From: Erwinia oleae
GTDB taxonomy: Bacteria; Pseudomonadota; Gammaproteobacteria; Enterobacterales; Enterobacteriaceae
Assembly (NCBI RefSeq): GCF_000770305.1
Contig: NZ_JNVB01000007.1
Span: 1-64,000, forward strand
Length of the DNA: 64,000 nt
Direction: 5' to 3'
Positions 1 through 8,788 of the stretch are shown one piece after another. A model generated the notes under the pieces. It was not told where the DNA came from. It did no database searches and saw only the letters and a program-made list of their open reading frames with translations. The translations under genes were made by a program, and so were the position numbers. Position 1 is the stretch's first letter. Every line of letters starts with the position of its first letter.

Positions 1-105
1 ATGGATGGCTGGGCGGTGCCGCTCACCGTCTGTACCCTGCTGGCGCTGGCGCAGGCGGTGATGGGTTATCTGGCCGGACGGCAGCGTGTTCTGGTCAGTG
101 AGTAA
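1..105 (+). CDS. C-terminal end of a probable MFS-type transporter (partial)
   Basis: An open frame enters from the left edge and stops at TAA 103-105, leaving 34 residues. They form one hydrophobic segment (VPLTVCTLLALAQAVMGYLA) followed by a short basic tail (GRQRVLVSE). That shape fits the last membrane helix and cytoplasmic tail of a 12-helix permease such as the CynX/NimT group, but so little is left that the family is a guess. The true start lies outside the window. Confidence 0.5.
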   Translation: MDGWAVPLTVCTLLALAQAVMGYLAGRQRVLVSE

Positions 106-145
106 CGCCGGAGAGTGATGATTGCCCGGTTTCCCGATACCGTAA

Positions 146-3100
146 TCAGAACGTCCAGCGAACCCCGGCGTTGTAGCGCCACCCTTTTGTACCATTGCCG
201 TCAATCTCCTGGCGATAGTCGGCTTCGGCATAGAGCGCCACGCCGTTTTTAAACGTGGTGGTGCCGCCAACGCCCGCGTCCCACATCTGACCAAATTTAC
301 CGCTGTAGAAATCCTGACTGCTGCTGTCGTCTGCGCTCACCCGCATTTTTGCCGTTCCGCCCCAGCCACGAAAATAGTTGGTGCGCAAATAAGGCGTGTA
401 CAGACGGTTGGCATCGTCCCGCCAGGTGCGATCAAGGCGCGCGCCCAGTCGGCCAATGGTCTGATCGTAATCATCCCAGGCAACGTGGGTGCGATCCTTA
501 TCGGTGACGTCATCCATCCGTAAATGCAGATAAATCACCTGCGCCTGCGGCTCCAGGCGAACGCCGTTACCCAACTGCCACGGATAGCCGCTCTCCAGCG
601 AGGCGCTCCATCCCTGGCCTTTCAGCGTCGCCACCTCTTTTTGTCGGGCAATGTCGGTATCGCCGCGATGCCAGTCGTGAGCCAGCGCGCCGTCAAGGTA
701 AAAGCCGCTGTCACGCTGCCAGGTGGCATAGAGCGCGAGGCTGTCGCTGTCGACGTCTGTCGAGCTGTAGCCATCCGCCGCATGCGGGCGGATGCGCGTA
801 TTGCCACGCGTGAAGGCGAGACCGCCGCGCAGGCTGTCCTGCGGGCCATCCAGCCTTACCAGGTTACCGCCGAGCTGGACGGCGCTGTAGTCCAGATCGA
901 AATCATAGCCATAGTGGCGCAGATCAGCGTTGCTCTTGTATTTCTGATTCGAGCCGAGATAGCGAATAAACATCTCACCGCCGTTGTCAGCCGATCCACG
1001 CCGTGCGTCGCGCAGTTCGCCCAGCCGTTTATGCAGATCGTCAGTCACCGCCAGGGTGTAGTACGCCAGGCCAATCGGTGCGGACAGGTAAGAAGGGAGC
1101 TGCGGCACCACTGCCGGACGCACCGCCCGGTTGCCACCCGCCGTTTGCGGCTGGCAAAGCGAGCCATCCTCACAGACAAAGGTGTTCGCCAGGCGGTAAT
1201 CGCGGAGTGTGCCGCCGCCGCTGCCGGGCGCAAAACTGTAAAGGCCATACTGCCATGGGCCGTTCGTTGCGTAGCCGCCATGCAATGCAAAGCTGGCAGG
1301 CGCGGAATTGCCGGTCACCTGTGCCACAGAGACGCCTTCCGAGGCCTCCGTCACGCCGTTGTTATTGCGATCGCTTACTGCGCCGCCGGTGAGCGTGGCG
1401 TTCAGCAGCGTGGTGCCGCTTACGTTGCCGTTCACCCGCAGGCTGTCGCTCTGCGCACCGCTCTCATCCACCCGCGAATGCACTATCACGCGACCGCCTG
1501 AGGAAACGAGATCGCCATTAATGGTCAGCGTGCTGCCCGTCGCGCCGCCGTTGGTCAAATCCAGCGTACCGGCGTTGTTAACCACCAGCGAATCTTCCGT
1601 TGCGCCCGAAAGCTGCGGGTTGACATTATTGCCGACGTACAGCGTGGAACCGGCGTCAATGTTAATGGTACTGTGCGCCAGTTTCAGGTTGTCGGTCAGC
1701 GTCCAGTCGGTGTTGTAGAAGTTGAGAGTGCTCCAGCCCGCGCCAAGGTTAACGCCTCTGCGCAGATCGTCGCCGTCAGCGAAGGAGCCGCCCTGCGCAG
1801 TGATGTTACTGAAGTTGAGCGTGCTGCCTTCGCCGCCTGCGGTGGTAATGTGACGAGTGTTTGCCAGGCTCACCCTCGACACGGTGGCCACGTTGTTTTT
1901 ACCGCTGCCCAGCGTCAGGCTGCCGTTAAAGGTGCCGCCGCTCAGTTCAACAACGTCCGTGCCGTTGCCGGTATTTACCTCGCCTACCACGCTGCCGCCA
2001 ACCAGGGCAACCTGATCGTTGGATGCGCCTCCCGCCACTACCACGGTTTCCGGGTAAGGCGCGAAAATATCGCCCTGATTGATAAACACCGACTGACCGC
2101 CGCGCAGATCGATAACCGGCGACGTGACGCTCAGCGCGACAATGGCGCCCCGGTTTATCACCTCGCTCGCGGTGCTGGTGACAATGGCCGAACCGCCATT
2201 CGCGTCATTAATGTAGATCAGTCCGTCAGCGATCACCCGCCCGGTGGTGTTTGCGCGCACGCCCGTGGCGGCACCGTAGGTAAAAATATTGTAGCCAGCG
2301 GGAATAATTAAATCACTGTGGGTAACGGAACCATCCTCATTGCCGAAAGCGTATCCGGTGGCCTGGTCACCCACCACCACGGCGTAAACGGAGCCGTTCG
2401 CATCAATCGGCGTCGCCGTGCGGATGCCGATGCCGTTATTAACCTCAATGCGCACGTTTTTCAGCGAAATGTTGCTGGTTTCCGCGCGGTTGTTGATCAC
2501 CGTTCCGCCCTGAGAACCCGTCAGCTGAATATCACTGGCCGTTAACGCCGAAGCGCCCTTCGTCAGTAAAAGGGTATCGGCGTTGCCGGTCGCGTCGATG
2601 CTGCTGAGGGGATACGCGCCTTCGGCGGTGTCACCATAAATGGTGAGACTGCCTGCATTGCCCACGCGCACCGCCGCGACGCCGCCAGCCGTCAGGCGGG
2701 ACTCCTCGGGAAAATAGCGCGCCTCGCCGTCAGAAATATCCATCCCGATACCGGCGGGCACATTTATCAGGGCGTGATTGAAGATGGCGCTGCCGCCCTT
2801 CACGCGGATGCCGGTGCTGTTGCGCCCGGTCAGATCCACCGTCCCGGCCGGCGTGGTAGCAAAGGTGATGCCGTCACCAATATCAAACGCGACAGCGTTC
2901 TTGCCGCCGCCGGTAACCGGCGCGGTACTGGCCAGCCTGCCAGCGCCATACTTACCTATCGCGCCGGTGGTGTTATTGCCGTTCAACACGATGGGGCTGG
3001 TTATCGTCACATCGGCCCCTTCCTGCGCACGAATAGCGGTCGCGCCTTTGCCGTTCACGATGTAGCTGTCGGTGCCATAGAGTGTGGTGCCATACAGCCC

Positions 3101-5227
3101 GTTTCCCCAGCCGTCCGCGAAAATACCGGTGGTATTGGCGCCGCTCAGGGTGACATTCGCTGCCGTCTGCGGGTTAAAAATGGTGCCGCTGCTCAGGTGA
3201 TAAAGCTTGGAGCGGTCGGTAGTGACGTTGTAACTTCCTCCCGTACTGTTCACATAGGCGTAGTTCGCGGCCTGATAACCCGTTTGATCGGGGTTATGGA
3301 AAATAACCGACGCGGTATCACCTGTGTTAAGCGTAGCGCCCTCGCGGACGTTGACGCCGACGGCGTGCCTGCCGGTAAGGTTAAGAGTACCGTTCTGATA
3401 AAAACTGGCCTGCCTGCCGGTGACCGTCACGCCCTGATCAGGTTGTCTGCGCGAGCCGCCTGCCACGTTGATCACGCCAGTCGACCAGGCGCTGGCGCTG
3501 TTACCCTCTGTGGCGATAACACCCATGCCGGTATTATTTTTGCCGTTAACATTGATGATGCCAGCGTTGCCAACCTGCCCGCCGCTACCTGAATTCACCG
3601 CCAGCATGCCGGTATTTCCTCTGCCGTTAACGGTAATGACGCCGTTGTTCAACGTTTGAGCCGTCGGGCCATCGCTGACGCGCATCGCCACACCGTCCTG
3701 CACTTTTGAGCCAATAACGATACGGCCGTTATTGATAGCGCTGGAATTATAATGTTGTACGATGCCGCTGCTGTGCGCGATGGCAATATCGCTTGTCGGA
3801 TCCGTCACATAATTTTGCGGTGTGCGTCCCAGGTAGATGAGTCCGCTGGCCGCATTGATAAAGCTGGCGCTGTCGTCGTTCATCGCCACGCCCGCGCTGG
3901 CACCGCCTCTGTTTTCGGTGGTGCCCACGTTAATCACGCCTTTATTGATGCCGCTGGCATTATTCAGCACCACAGCGGTGCTGTTACCGGAACCATTAAT
4001 GACTCCGTTATTCACAAAACGACTGCCGTCTGCTGCAAAGACAGCCGTACTGCCCGATCCCACCGTGGTGGGATCGACGCCGCGTCCACTGGCGCGGTTA
4101 AAGAAACCACCATTAATCACGCCGTTATTCACGCCCCTGCTGCCGTTCAGCAGCACCAGCGCCTCGCTGCCGGTGCTGGCGAGCTTGCCGTCAATACGTG
4201 CGCTGGCGCCGTTGGAGGCGCGCATCGCCCCGCCGATAGCATTGACCACCTCCAGCGTACCCTGCCGCCCGATGGTCACTTTCGCGCCGGGGCCATCGGC
4301 GCTTAATACGACGCGTTCGCCGATCGGCTGGGTGATTTCATCATAAAACTCATCGGCATCAATAACGTAAGCGATAACATCGCTGCGAATGGCAAACGCT
4401 TTATTCAGTTCACCGTTGTAGCTGTCTGCACCAAGATTGCCATTTTTAAGTTGAGTAATTAACCAGTCGTTATATTTTTGTAGTTCACCGACGCTGCGGA
4501 TAGTAAAGGCGGTGGTGACATTATCTCGCGTAGTGACCGTAAATTCATCCTGCCAGGTGACCACGTTATCTACCCAATAGCCGAGGTTATAGGTATAAGG
4601 TGTATAGGCGCCAAAAAAGCCAATGCGATTAGCGGAATTCCAGTTCATTGTGCCCGTGCCGCTGGCGACAAATAAATCGCTTTGTTTGGCTGCCATCGTC
4701 CAGCCGTTGGTCGCGGCCGTAGTGGAGGCACCATGCTGTCCAATATCGACATTAATCGTGCCGTTACTGACCTGTGCCACCCGGCTATCAATATATTGCC
4801 CGTCATTAACATTAAAAAAATTGGGCAGCACGGTATTTTCATCAATACGTGCAAGGGCATTTATGGCGGCAGAGTTATAAACCGACAATGTATTATTTGC
4901 ACTGCCGTTTTCTTCCGGGATATTAATAATATAATTCTGCGGCCCCAGGTCGAGACGATCGGCGCCGATCACCAAATCGTCGGAAATAATTCTGCCCGTA
5001 TGCAGTAATACACCAATGGGGATGCTTCCGCCTCCATCCTGCCCTGGCGCAAATTGTTGATTGCCTTGCAGAGTTTGTGTGGAACCATTGCAAACACAAA
5101 AGACGCCAGCATGGTTATCGTTGAATTCAGGCGTAAAAGGCTTAAGCGTAGCGGACAAGGAAGAGGCTGGCGCGATAATGCCACAGGCAGTAACAAGGCT
5201 GATAAAAACCGGATGAAATTTAAACAT
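146..5227 (-). CDS. Type V secreted autotransporter, beta-helix passenger with C-terminal barrel
   Basis: A 1693-residue surface protein. Residues 1-26 form a signal peptide (basic start, hydrophobic core, end near SSLSA). Roughly residues 30-1420 are a passenger rich in Gly, Asn, Val and Ile with many degenerate turns of the type NNGVINGSG, NAGIINVNG and NNGVITVNG, as in right-handed beta-helix adhesins of the pertactin/AidA kind. About residues 1430-1693 form the outer-membrane barrel, with alternating aromatic and polar strands and a terminal aromatic residue (GVRWTF), the usual BAM signal. The ATG is preceded by CTGGAG at a suitable distance. No companion gene is adjacent, as expected for a self-sufficient type Va system. 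The passenger has no visible serine-protease motif, so adhesion or aggregation is more likely than proteolysis; the ligand cannot be read from sequence. Confidence 0.9.
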   Translation of the reverse strand: MFKFHPVFISLVTACGIIAPASSLSATLKPFTPEFNDNHAGVFCVCNGSTQTLQGNQQFAPGQDGGGSIPIGVLLHTGRIISDDLVIGADRLDLGPQNYIINIPEENGSANNTLSVYNSAAINALARIDENTVLPNFFNVNDGQYIDSRVAQVSNGTINVDIGQHGASTTAATNGWTMAAKQSDLFVASGTGTMNWNSANRIGFFGAYTPYTYNLGYWVDNVVTWQDEFTVTTRDNVTTAFTIRSVGELQKYNDWLITQLKNGNLGADSYNGELNKAFAIRSDVIAYVIDADEFYDEITQPIGERVVLSADGPGAKVTIGRQGTLEVVNAIGGAMRASNGASARIDGKLASTGSEALVLLNGSRGVNNGVINGGFFNRASGRGVDPTTVGSGSTAVFAADGSRFVNNGVINGSGNSTAVVLNNASGINKGVINVGTTENRGGASAGVAMNDDSASFINAASGLIYLGRTPQNYVTDPTSDIAIAHSSGIVQHYNSSAINNGRIVIGSKVQDGVAMRVSDGPTAQTLNNGVITVNGRGNTGMLAVNSGSGGQVGNAGIINVNGKNNTGMGVIATEGNSASAWSTGVINVAGGSRRQPDQGVTVTGRQASFYQNGTLNLTGRHAVGVNVREGATLNTGDTASVIFHNPDQTGYQAANYAYVNSTGGSYNVTTDRSKLYHLSSGTIFNPQTAANVTLSGANTTGIFADGWGNGLYGTTLYGTDSYIVNGKGATAIRAQEGADVTITSPIVLNGNNTTGAIGKYGAGRLASTAPVTGGGKNAVAFDIGDGITFATTPAGTVDLTGRNSTGIRVKGGSAIFNHALINVPAGIGMDISDGEARYFPEESRLTAGGVAAVRVGNAGSLTIYGDTAEGAYPLSSIDATGNADTLLLTKGASALTASDIQLTGSQGGTVINNRAETSNISLKNVRIEVNNGIGIRTATPIDANGSVYAVVVGDQATGYAFGNEDGSVTHSDLIIPAGYNIFTYGAATGVRANTTGRVIADGLIYINDANGGSAIVTSTASEVINRGAIVALSVTSPVIDLRGGQSVFINQGDIFAPYPETVVVAGGASNDQVALVGGSVVGEVNTGNGTDVVELSGGTFNGSLTLGSGKNNVATVSRVSLANTRHITTAGGEGSTLNFSNITAQGGSFADGDDLRRGVNLGAGWSTLNFYNTDWTLTDNLKLAHSTINIDAGSTLYVGNNVNPQLSGATEDSLVVNNAGTLDLTNGGATGSTLTINGDLVSSGGRVIVHSRVDESGAQSDSLRVNGNVSGTTLLNATLTGGAVSDRNNNGVTEASEGVSVAQVTGNSAPASFALHGGYATNGPWQYGLYSFAPGSGGGTLRDYRLANTFVCEDGSLCQPQTAGGNRAVRPAVVPQLPSYLSAPIGLAYYTLAVTDDLHKRLGELRDARRGSADNGGEMFIRYLGSNQKYKSNADLRHYGYDFDLDYSAVQLGGNLVRLDGPQDSLRGGLAFTRGNTRIRPHAADGYSSTDVDSDSLALYATWQRDSGFYLDGALAHDWHRGDTDIARQKEVATLKGQGWSASLESGYPWQLGNGVRLEPQAQVIYLHLRMDDVTDKDRTHVAWDDYDQTIGRLGARLDRTWRDDANRLYTPYLRTNYFRGWGGTAKMRVSADDSSSQDFYSGKFGQMWDAGVGGTTTFKNGVALYAEADYRQEIDGNGTKGWRYNAGVRWTF

Positions 5228-5572
5228 AACATTTTACTCCAGAGAAAAATGCAATGCTGTCAGGGCGCTCTGCCATTAATGGCCGGCGCAGTTGTTATAA
5301 TGTCAGATAAAGGAATAAACGTAGTGCAGGTCGATGGTCAATATCACCCTTTGTCTGGCGGACGTCTATATGCGCGTATCGCAATAATTCGCAATAAATT
5401 GAAATTAAGAATAATCTCGCATAGCGCGCATTAAAGAATGGTCTTAATATCGATAATACGCTCATGATCATTAAGGAGTTATTTCGATTTTTTGGTCCAT
5501 AAAAAATAGTACATGCATCGTCATAACCGGGATGTTGATGACAAGGGTAAATTGAGCGACAGGATAGATTAT
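5228..5572. other. AT-rich intergenic stretch upstream of the autotransporter
   Basis: This 345-base gap separates the autotransporter start from the stop of the damaged gene on its right. It is clearly richer in A and T than either long-range flank and should hold the autotransporter promoter on the minus strand. I see no credible small gene or strong hairpin in it. Confidence 0.5.
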
Positions 5573-6481
5573 TTACAGATACTGAGTACGTATGATGGGA
5601 AGTTCTCCCAATCCCAGCTTATCCAGCAGTTGTGTCATTGGGCATGGTTCCTTCAGCGACAAAATTTGTAGAAAGTCTTTTTGACACCAGCAATGATTTT
5701 CACGGCTGCCGGGACACAGATCGTATCGCAACATGGGACACTCTTCTTCTGCATCGGTAAAAGCCTTAATCAGCAATCCACTGATATGAAGATGACTAAA
5801 GCAGGAGGTGTTAAAACGTTCCGGCAGAAGAGTACGCTTCTCTCCGGTTGAAGAGAGGAAGACGGGAAGGCCCACGTCATTAAAAATTGACTCCAGTTTT
5901 AACCTTAGCATCAGAGGGTCGAGATTATAGAGAGAATAAAAAAAGAATACCCCGGCTGACGACGTGAAGTCATAGTTCAATGTAAAGACCAGCCATTCTC
6001 TTGCTTTTGAAAACTCTTCGTTACAGTAACATGCAGAAAAAGAATCGATCAGTTGCTCGCGCCTTCTTTTCGCCTTGGTTTCAACACTGTCGCTGAATCC
6101 GCCTTTCGCGTTCCACACAATTTTCTTAAAAAAAGAATAAGACGCCCCGCTCTGGTCCTGATGCAGTATTTCCGCCTTGTGCTCTTCAGAAAAATAAAAA
6201 AAATGCGCAACCGGATTATCGTTATACAGGCAGAATTCAATGAAAAGCAGCTTTGCTGAGACCGACAACTCACTCATGCCGATATAATCAAAAAGAAAAT
6301 CAACAATACGATAGGGTACATCATAGTAGTTTATTTCTGGCCAGCGCTTTCGTTCAATTTTCCACACCAGATATTCCATAAAATCTCTGGCACTTAACGT
6401 ATAAGTCAACTGTTCTGAAGAAATGAGCGTGTATTTGTGAACAAAAATATCATTTATTGAGTGTTCTGATTTTTTTTTCAT
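5573..6481 (-). CDS. 3' part of a frameshifted HExxH-containing protein of unknown family
   Basis: This 302-residue frame carries on, in another reading frame, from the frame at 6450-6821, which it overlaps by 32 bases. Its own ATG (6481-6479) has no good Shine-Dalgarno sequence: the bases before it are an AT-rich stretch ending TGTAATCATTCATC. The ATG also sits exactly at a run of nine A. I therefore read it as the C-terminal two thirds of one roughly 415-residue protein rather than an independent gene. It is rich in aromatic residues and has a Cys cluster near the end (CPMLRYDLC, then NHCWC, then EPCPM), which might be a metal or structural centre. No known family is recognised. The AT content is higher than in the neighbours, suggesting acquisition by transfer. 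Confidence 0.6.
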   Translation of the reverse strand: MKKKSEHSINDIFVHKYTLISSEQLTYTLSARDFMEYLVWKIERKRWPEINYYDVPYRIVDFLFDYIGMSELSVSAKLLFIEFCLYNDNPVAHFFYFSEEHKAEILHQDQSGASYSFFKKIVWNAKGGFSDSVETKAKRRREQLIDSFSACYCNEEFSKAREWLVFTLNYDFTSSAGVFFFYSLYNLDPLMLRLKLESIFNDVGLPVFLSSTGEKRTLLPERFNTSCFSHLHISGLLIKAFTDAEEECPMLRYDLCPGSRENHCWCQKDFLQILSLKEPCPMTQLLDKLGLGELPIIRTQYL

Positions 6482-6821
6482 GATGAATGATTACACCAAA
6501 TTTTTTTATAAACTCCCCTTTTCCCCAGGTATATGCATATTGCTGTGCGGTAACATAATAGTCATCTGGCCAGAGGCCGTAAGGAGAGCGCAGTTGCCCA
6601 CGCTGTTTACTTTCATGGACAAGGCTGGCGAGTTGAACGCAGGTTATTGAAGCATATCGAAACAGGTAAGGTAAAGTGAGATCCTGCAAGTAATGCAGAA
6701 ACTCATGAAAAAAGACTCTGTTATTAAAATTAACGGTAGAAGCTATATCTTTGGATGAGTTAAAATATATCGTATACGAGGAAGGAATATAGAATGCCGT
6801 CTCCTGAAGATCATTCGCCAT
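6450..6821 (-). CDS. 5' part of a frameshifted zincin-like protein (HEFLH motif)
   Basis: This 123-residue frame has the motif FFHEFLHYLQDL, which matches the HExxH zinc site of zincin metallopeptidases. I chose the ATG at 6821 because GGAGGT lies five bases upstream; an ATG four codons earlier would begin inside that Shine-Dalgarno sequence. The frame ends shortly after passing the A9 tract, with an artificial-looking tail (HHEKKIRTLNK). Removing one A at the tract joins it cleanly to the downstream frame. Seen directly: the motif, the RBS and the overlap. Inferred: that the intact gene would be one putative metalloprotein of about 415 residues. The third zinc ligand cannot be assigned. Gene decay, phase variation by slippage and a sequence error are all possible. 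Confidence 0.6.
   Translation of the reverse strand: MANDLQETAFYIPSSYTIYFNSSKDIASTVNFNNRVFFHEFLHYLQDLTLPYLFRYASITCVQLASLVHESKQRGQLRSPYGLWPDDYYVTAQQYAYTWGKGEFIKKFGVIIHHEKKIRTLNK
6470..6478 (-). repeat. A9 homopolymer tract at the frame junction
   Basis: Nine consecutive A on the coding (minus) strand, directly after the codons for His-His-Glu of the upstream frame. With eight A, or eleven, the upstream frame runs straight into the downstream frame; with ten, a stop codon follows within a few codons. Such tracts are known sites of replication slippage and of RNA polymerase slippage. Confidence 0.8.
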
Positions 6822-6880
6822 GTTTACCTCCATTTCATTTTAGGCTATAGTAGCGGCAAAAAATATCCTGGTAAATAAAA

Positions 6881-7468
6881 ATGAGCAACTGGCTATATGA
6901 TCTGGCAGAAAAAGAGCACTAGGAAAAAATCTTCCGCAACGCTTTCGGGATCCTTCTCTATACCGATGCTCATCCTTTTTTTAAACAAATGATTGATAAT
7001 GATATTTATTGGTCCGCCCTTGATGCACGTTCCGGATCCCGCTGGCCCATTTATTGTGTAAAAGCGCATCAGGGCCGCTGCGAACTACCAAAAATGCCAC
7101 CGGGCACAATGGGTATGATGGTACCAGTATGGAAAGAACCTTCAGCTAACAAACCTCTTCTTGAGGTTTTTAATATTGACGACACGCGAAACCCTTATTT
7201 TGTTTTCTTTAATTTTACCGATGATGAAGACGACTTTCTTTGTCGTTCATACAGGATTAATGGCGCCAGCGTGGAAGCAGTTTATAATAATCTTGAGAGG
7301 ATTATCGATTTTCACACCGACGTCGTTAATGATGTTTTAGAGGAAAATGCTCAAAACGGACGAAGCATTCACCTCTATGCGGAAATAAAAATGTCGTTCA
7401 GAGAACGCATAGCTATTATAAAGAAAATTATTCAGTTCGCAGAAAGGCTGAAATCGTTGGCAAGTTAA
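6881..7468 (+). pseudogene. Unknown protein gene interrupted by an in-frame TAG
   Basis: An ATG at 6881 opens a frame that reads 13 codons and meets TAG at 6920-6922. The same frame then stays open to 7468. The 22 codons between the TAG and the next ATG (6989) look fully protein-like (EKIFRNAFGILLYTDAHPFF), so the ancestral gene probably started at 6881 and encoded about 195 residues; CAG to TAG would explain the stop. The part from 6989 encodes 159 residues with a C-terminal amphipathic helix rich in Lys and Ile, and could still be made only if 6989 were used; no Shine-Dalgarno sequence stands there (the bases before it read TTTTTTTAAACAA). No family is recognised. It lies head to head with the frameshifted HExxH gene, 59 bases apart. 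Both are AT-rich and both are damaged, so they were probably acquired, and are decaying, together. Confidence 0.6.
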
Positions 7469-7689
7469 TTTCTCTCTTCACTGAATGCTTCTATTGCATC
7501 GGGCAGGTTCTCATTGTGGATTACCTTCCCGGCCGGTTGTTCGGTCAAGACAACGCTGAGTATTTGGTTCCCAATAATGGTTAACACTCCTGCTGGCAAG
7601 GCAACGCGTTTTTGGATCCGGTGCTGTACTGCGCGGCCGCTCGCTGACGGGTGCCATTGACTTTGTTTCCGAAATGCGCGGCTGTTTTT

Positions 7690-7947
7690 TTATTTTTTTC
7701 TGCTGGCCTGCGGTGATGATTTTTTAGCGCTGCTGACGTTTTCATCAGTTCTTTCGGAAACAGCCACGCTGGCAGAAGTGCTTCTGCCAGCGCCATGACA
7801 ATGATAATCACCCGTTTTGTGATTGGTATGACAGCCGTTTGCATCAGTTCGCCCCGAATGAGCAAGCGCTATGGGTGCCTGAAGGGCTGAAAACAGCAGC
7901 GTTAGTAGCGAAAGTAAAATTGATTTCTTCACTGAGTTCCGTCTCAT
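7690..7947 (-). CDS. Small secreted YHYH-type protein
   Basis: About 85 residues. The N-terminus is a signal peptide ([20 protein letters not shown], ending near IALA). It is followed directly by the His/Cys pattern [20 protein letters not shown], the hallmark of the small YHYH-domain exported proteins, and then by a Ser/Lys-rich low-complexity tail. The start is uncertain: the ATG at 7947 (MRRNSVKK) and the GTG at 7932 (first residue of VKKS) both give a good signal peptide, whereas a longer frame reaching 8037 would run into the neighbouring permease gene. The conserved His and Cys suggest metal or nucleic-acid contact in the periplasm, but the family's function is unknown. It is a single gene with no operon partner. 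Confidence 0.65.
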   Translation of the reverse strand: MRRNSVKKSILLSLLTLLFSALQAPIALAHSGRTDANGCHTNHKTGDYHCHGAGRSTSASVAVSERTDENVSSAKKSSPQASRKK

Positions 7948-7999
7948 TTCCCAGTCATAAATTTCGCTGAGTATAGTTAATTTAACGCTGCGAGACCAA

Positions 8000-8788
8000 T
8001 CAGTCCCGCGATGAAGACGTGCGCCGTTGCGCAGCATCCGCTTCCCAAAATACCACCCGGCGCTGAAGCCAGCGCACCAGTTGCGCGCCCGTCATGCCAA
8101 TAATTGCCAGCAGCACCACGCCGGAAAACATCGTGGAGAGACTCATGCTGACCGAACTGGAGGCGATCAGATAGCCAAGGCCGCTCTGCGCGGAAAGAAA
8201 TTCCGCCACCACCGCGCCAATCAGCGCCAGCGCCACGCCAATCTGTAACCCGGCGAAGATCTCGCCTGCGGCGGAAGGCAGCTTGACGTGTAACAGCAGA
8301 TAGCGGCGGGAGGCGGAAAAGGCGCGACAGGCGTCCAACAGCTCGGCATCAGTGCGGCGAATGCCGTTAACCGTATTAACAAACAGTGGAAAAAAGCACA
8401 CCAGCGCCACCAGCACGATCTTTGACGCCGCGCCAAAGCCAAACCACACCAGAATTATCGGCCCCAGCGCCACCTTTGGCGTGGATTGCAACGCGATCAA
8501 CAGCGGGTACACGAAGCGTTCAAAGGTCTGCGACTCCGCCAGCGCCACGCCAAACAGCACGGCCAGCAGGCTGCCGATCAGATAGCCGCTGAGCGTTTCG
8601 CCAAGGGTGGTGGCAATATGCGGCCACAGGCTGCCGTCGCTGAACCCCTGCGCCAGCGCGTTCCAGACGGCCACCGGCGACGGCAGCAAATAATCCGGGA
8701 TGGCAAAAAAACGCACGCAGAGAAACCAAATTAAAATCAGCGCCGCCAGGCTGATCAGCGGATAAAGTAGCGGTATCACTTTACGCAT
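8000..8788 (-). CDS. ABC importer permease, SsuC/TauC type
   Basis: A 262-residue inner-membrane protein with about six hydrophobic helices and the BPD_transp_1 arrangement. The cytoplasmic EAA-type loop lies near residues 155-180 (ELLDACRAFSASRRYLLLHV). It forms the channel of an importer for sulfonate-, nitrate- or pyrimidine-like substrates. It is the last gene of a four-gene minus-strand operon, overlapping the ATPase gene by 8 bases, so translation is probably coupled. Substrate is not predictable from the permease alone. Confidence 0.88.
   Translation of the reverse strand: MRKVIPLLYPLISLAALILIWFLCVRFFAIPDYLLPSPVAVWNALAQGFSDGSLWPHIATTLGETLSGYLIGSLLAVLFGVALAESQTFERFVYPLLIALQSTPKVALGPIILVWFGFGAASKIVLVALVCFFPLFVNTVNGIRRTDAELLDACRAFSASRRYLLLHVKLPSAAGEIFAGLQIGVALALIGAVVAEFLSAQSGLGYLIASSSVSMSLSTMFSGVVLLAIIGMTGAQLVRWLQRRVVFWEADAAQRRTSSSRD

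Noticed and set aside
524-1501. Long plus-strand frames opposite the autotransporter gene (also near 1673-2311, 2774-3592 and 3752-4346)
   Set aside because: They are antisense to a clear autotransporter whose repetitive GC-rich codons leave the other frames open; no RBS, domain or protein-like composition.
2774-4160. Regular spacing of similar segments taken as a possible CRISPR array
   Set aside because: The repeats are degenerate codons for beta-helix turns within one open reading frame; spacing and sequence vary.
7581-7865. 94-codon minus-strand frame with a hydrophobic start
   Set aside because: It overlaps the YHYH gene in another frame; the YHYH frame has a signal peptide and conserved His/Cys pattern, this one has none.
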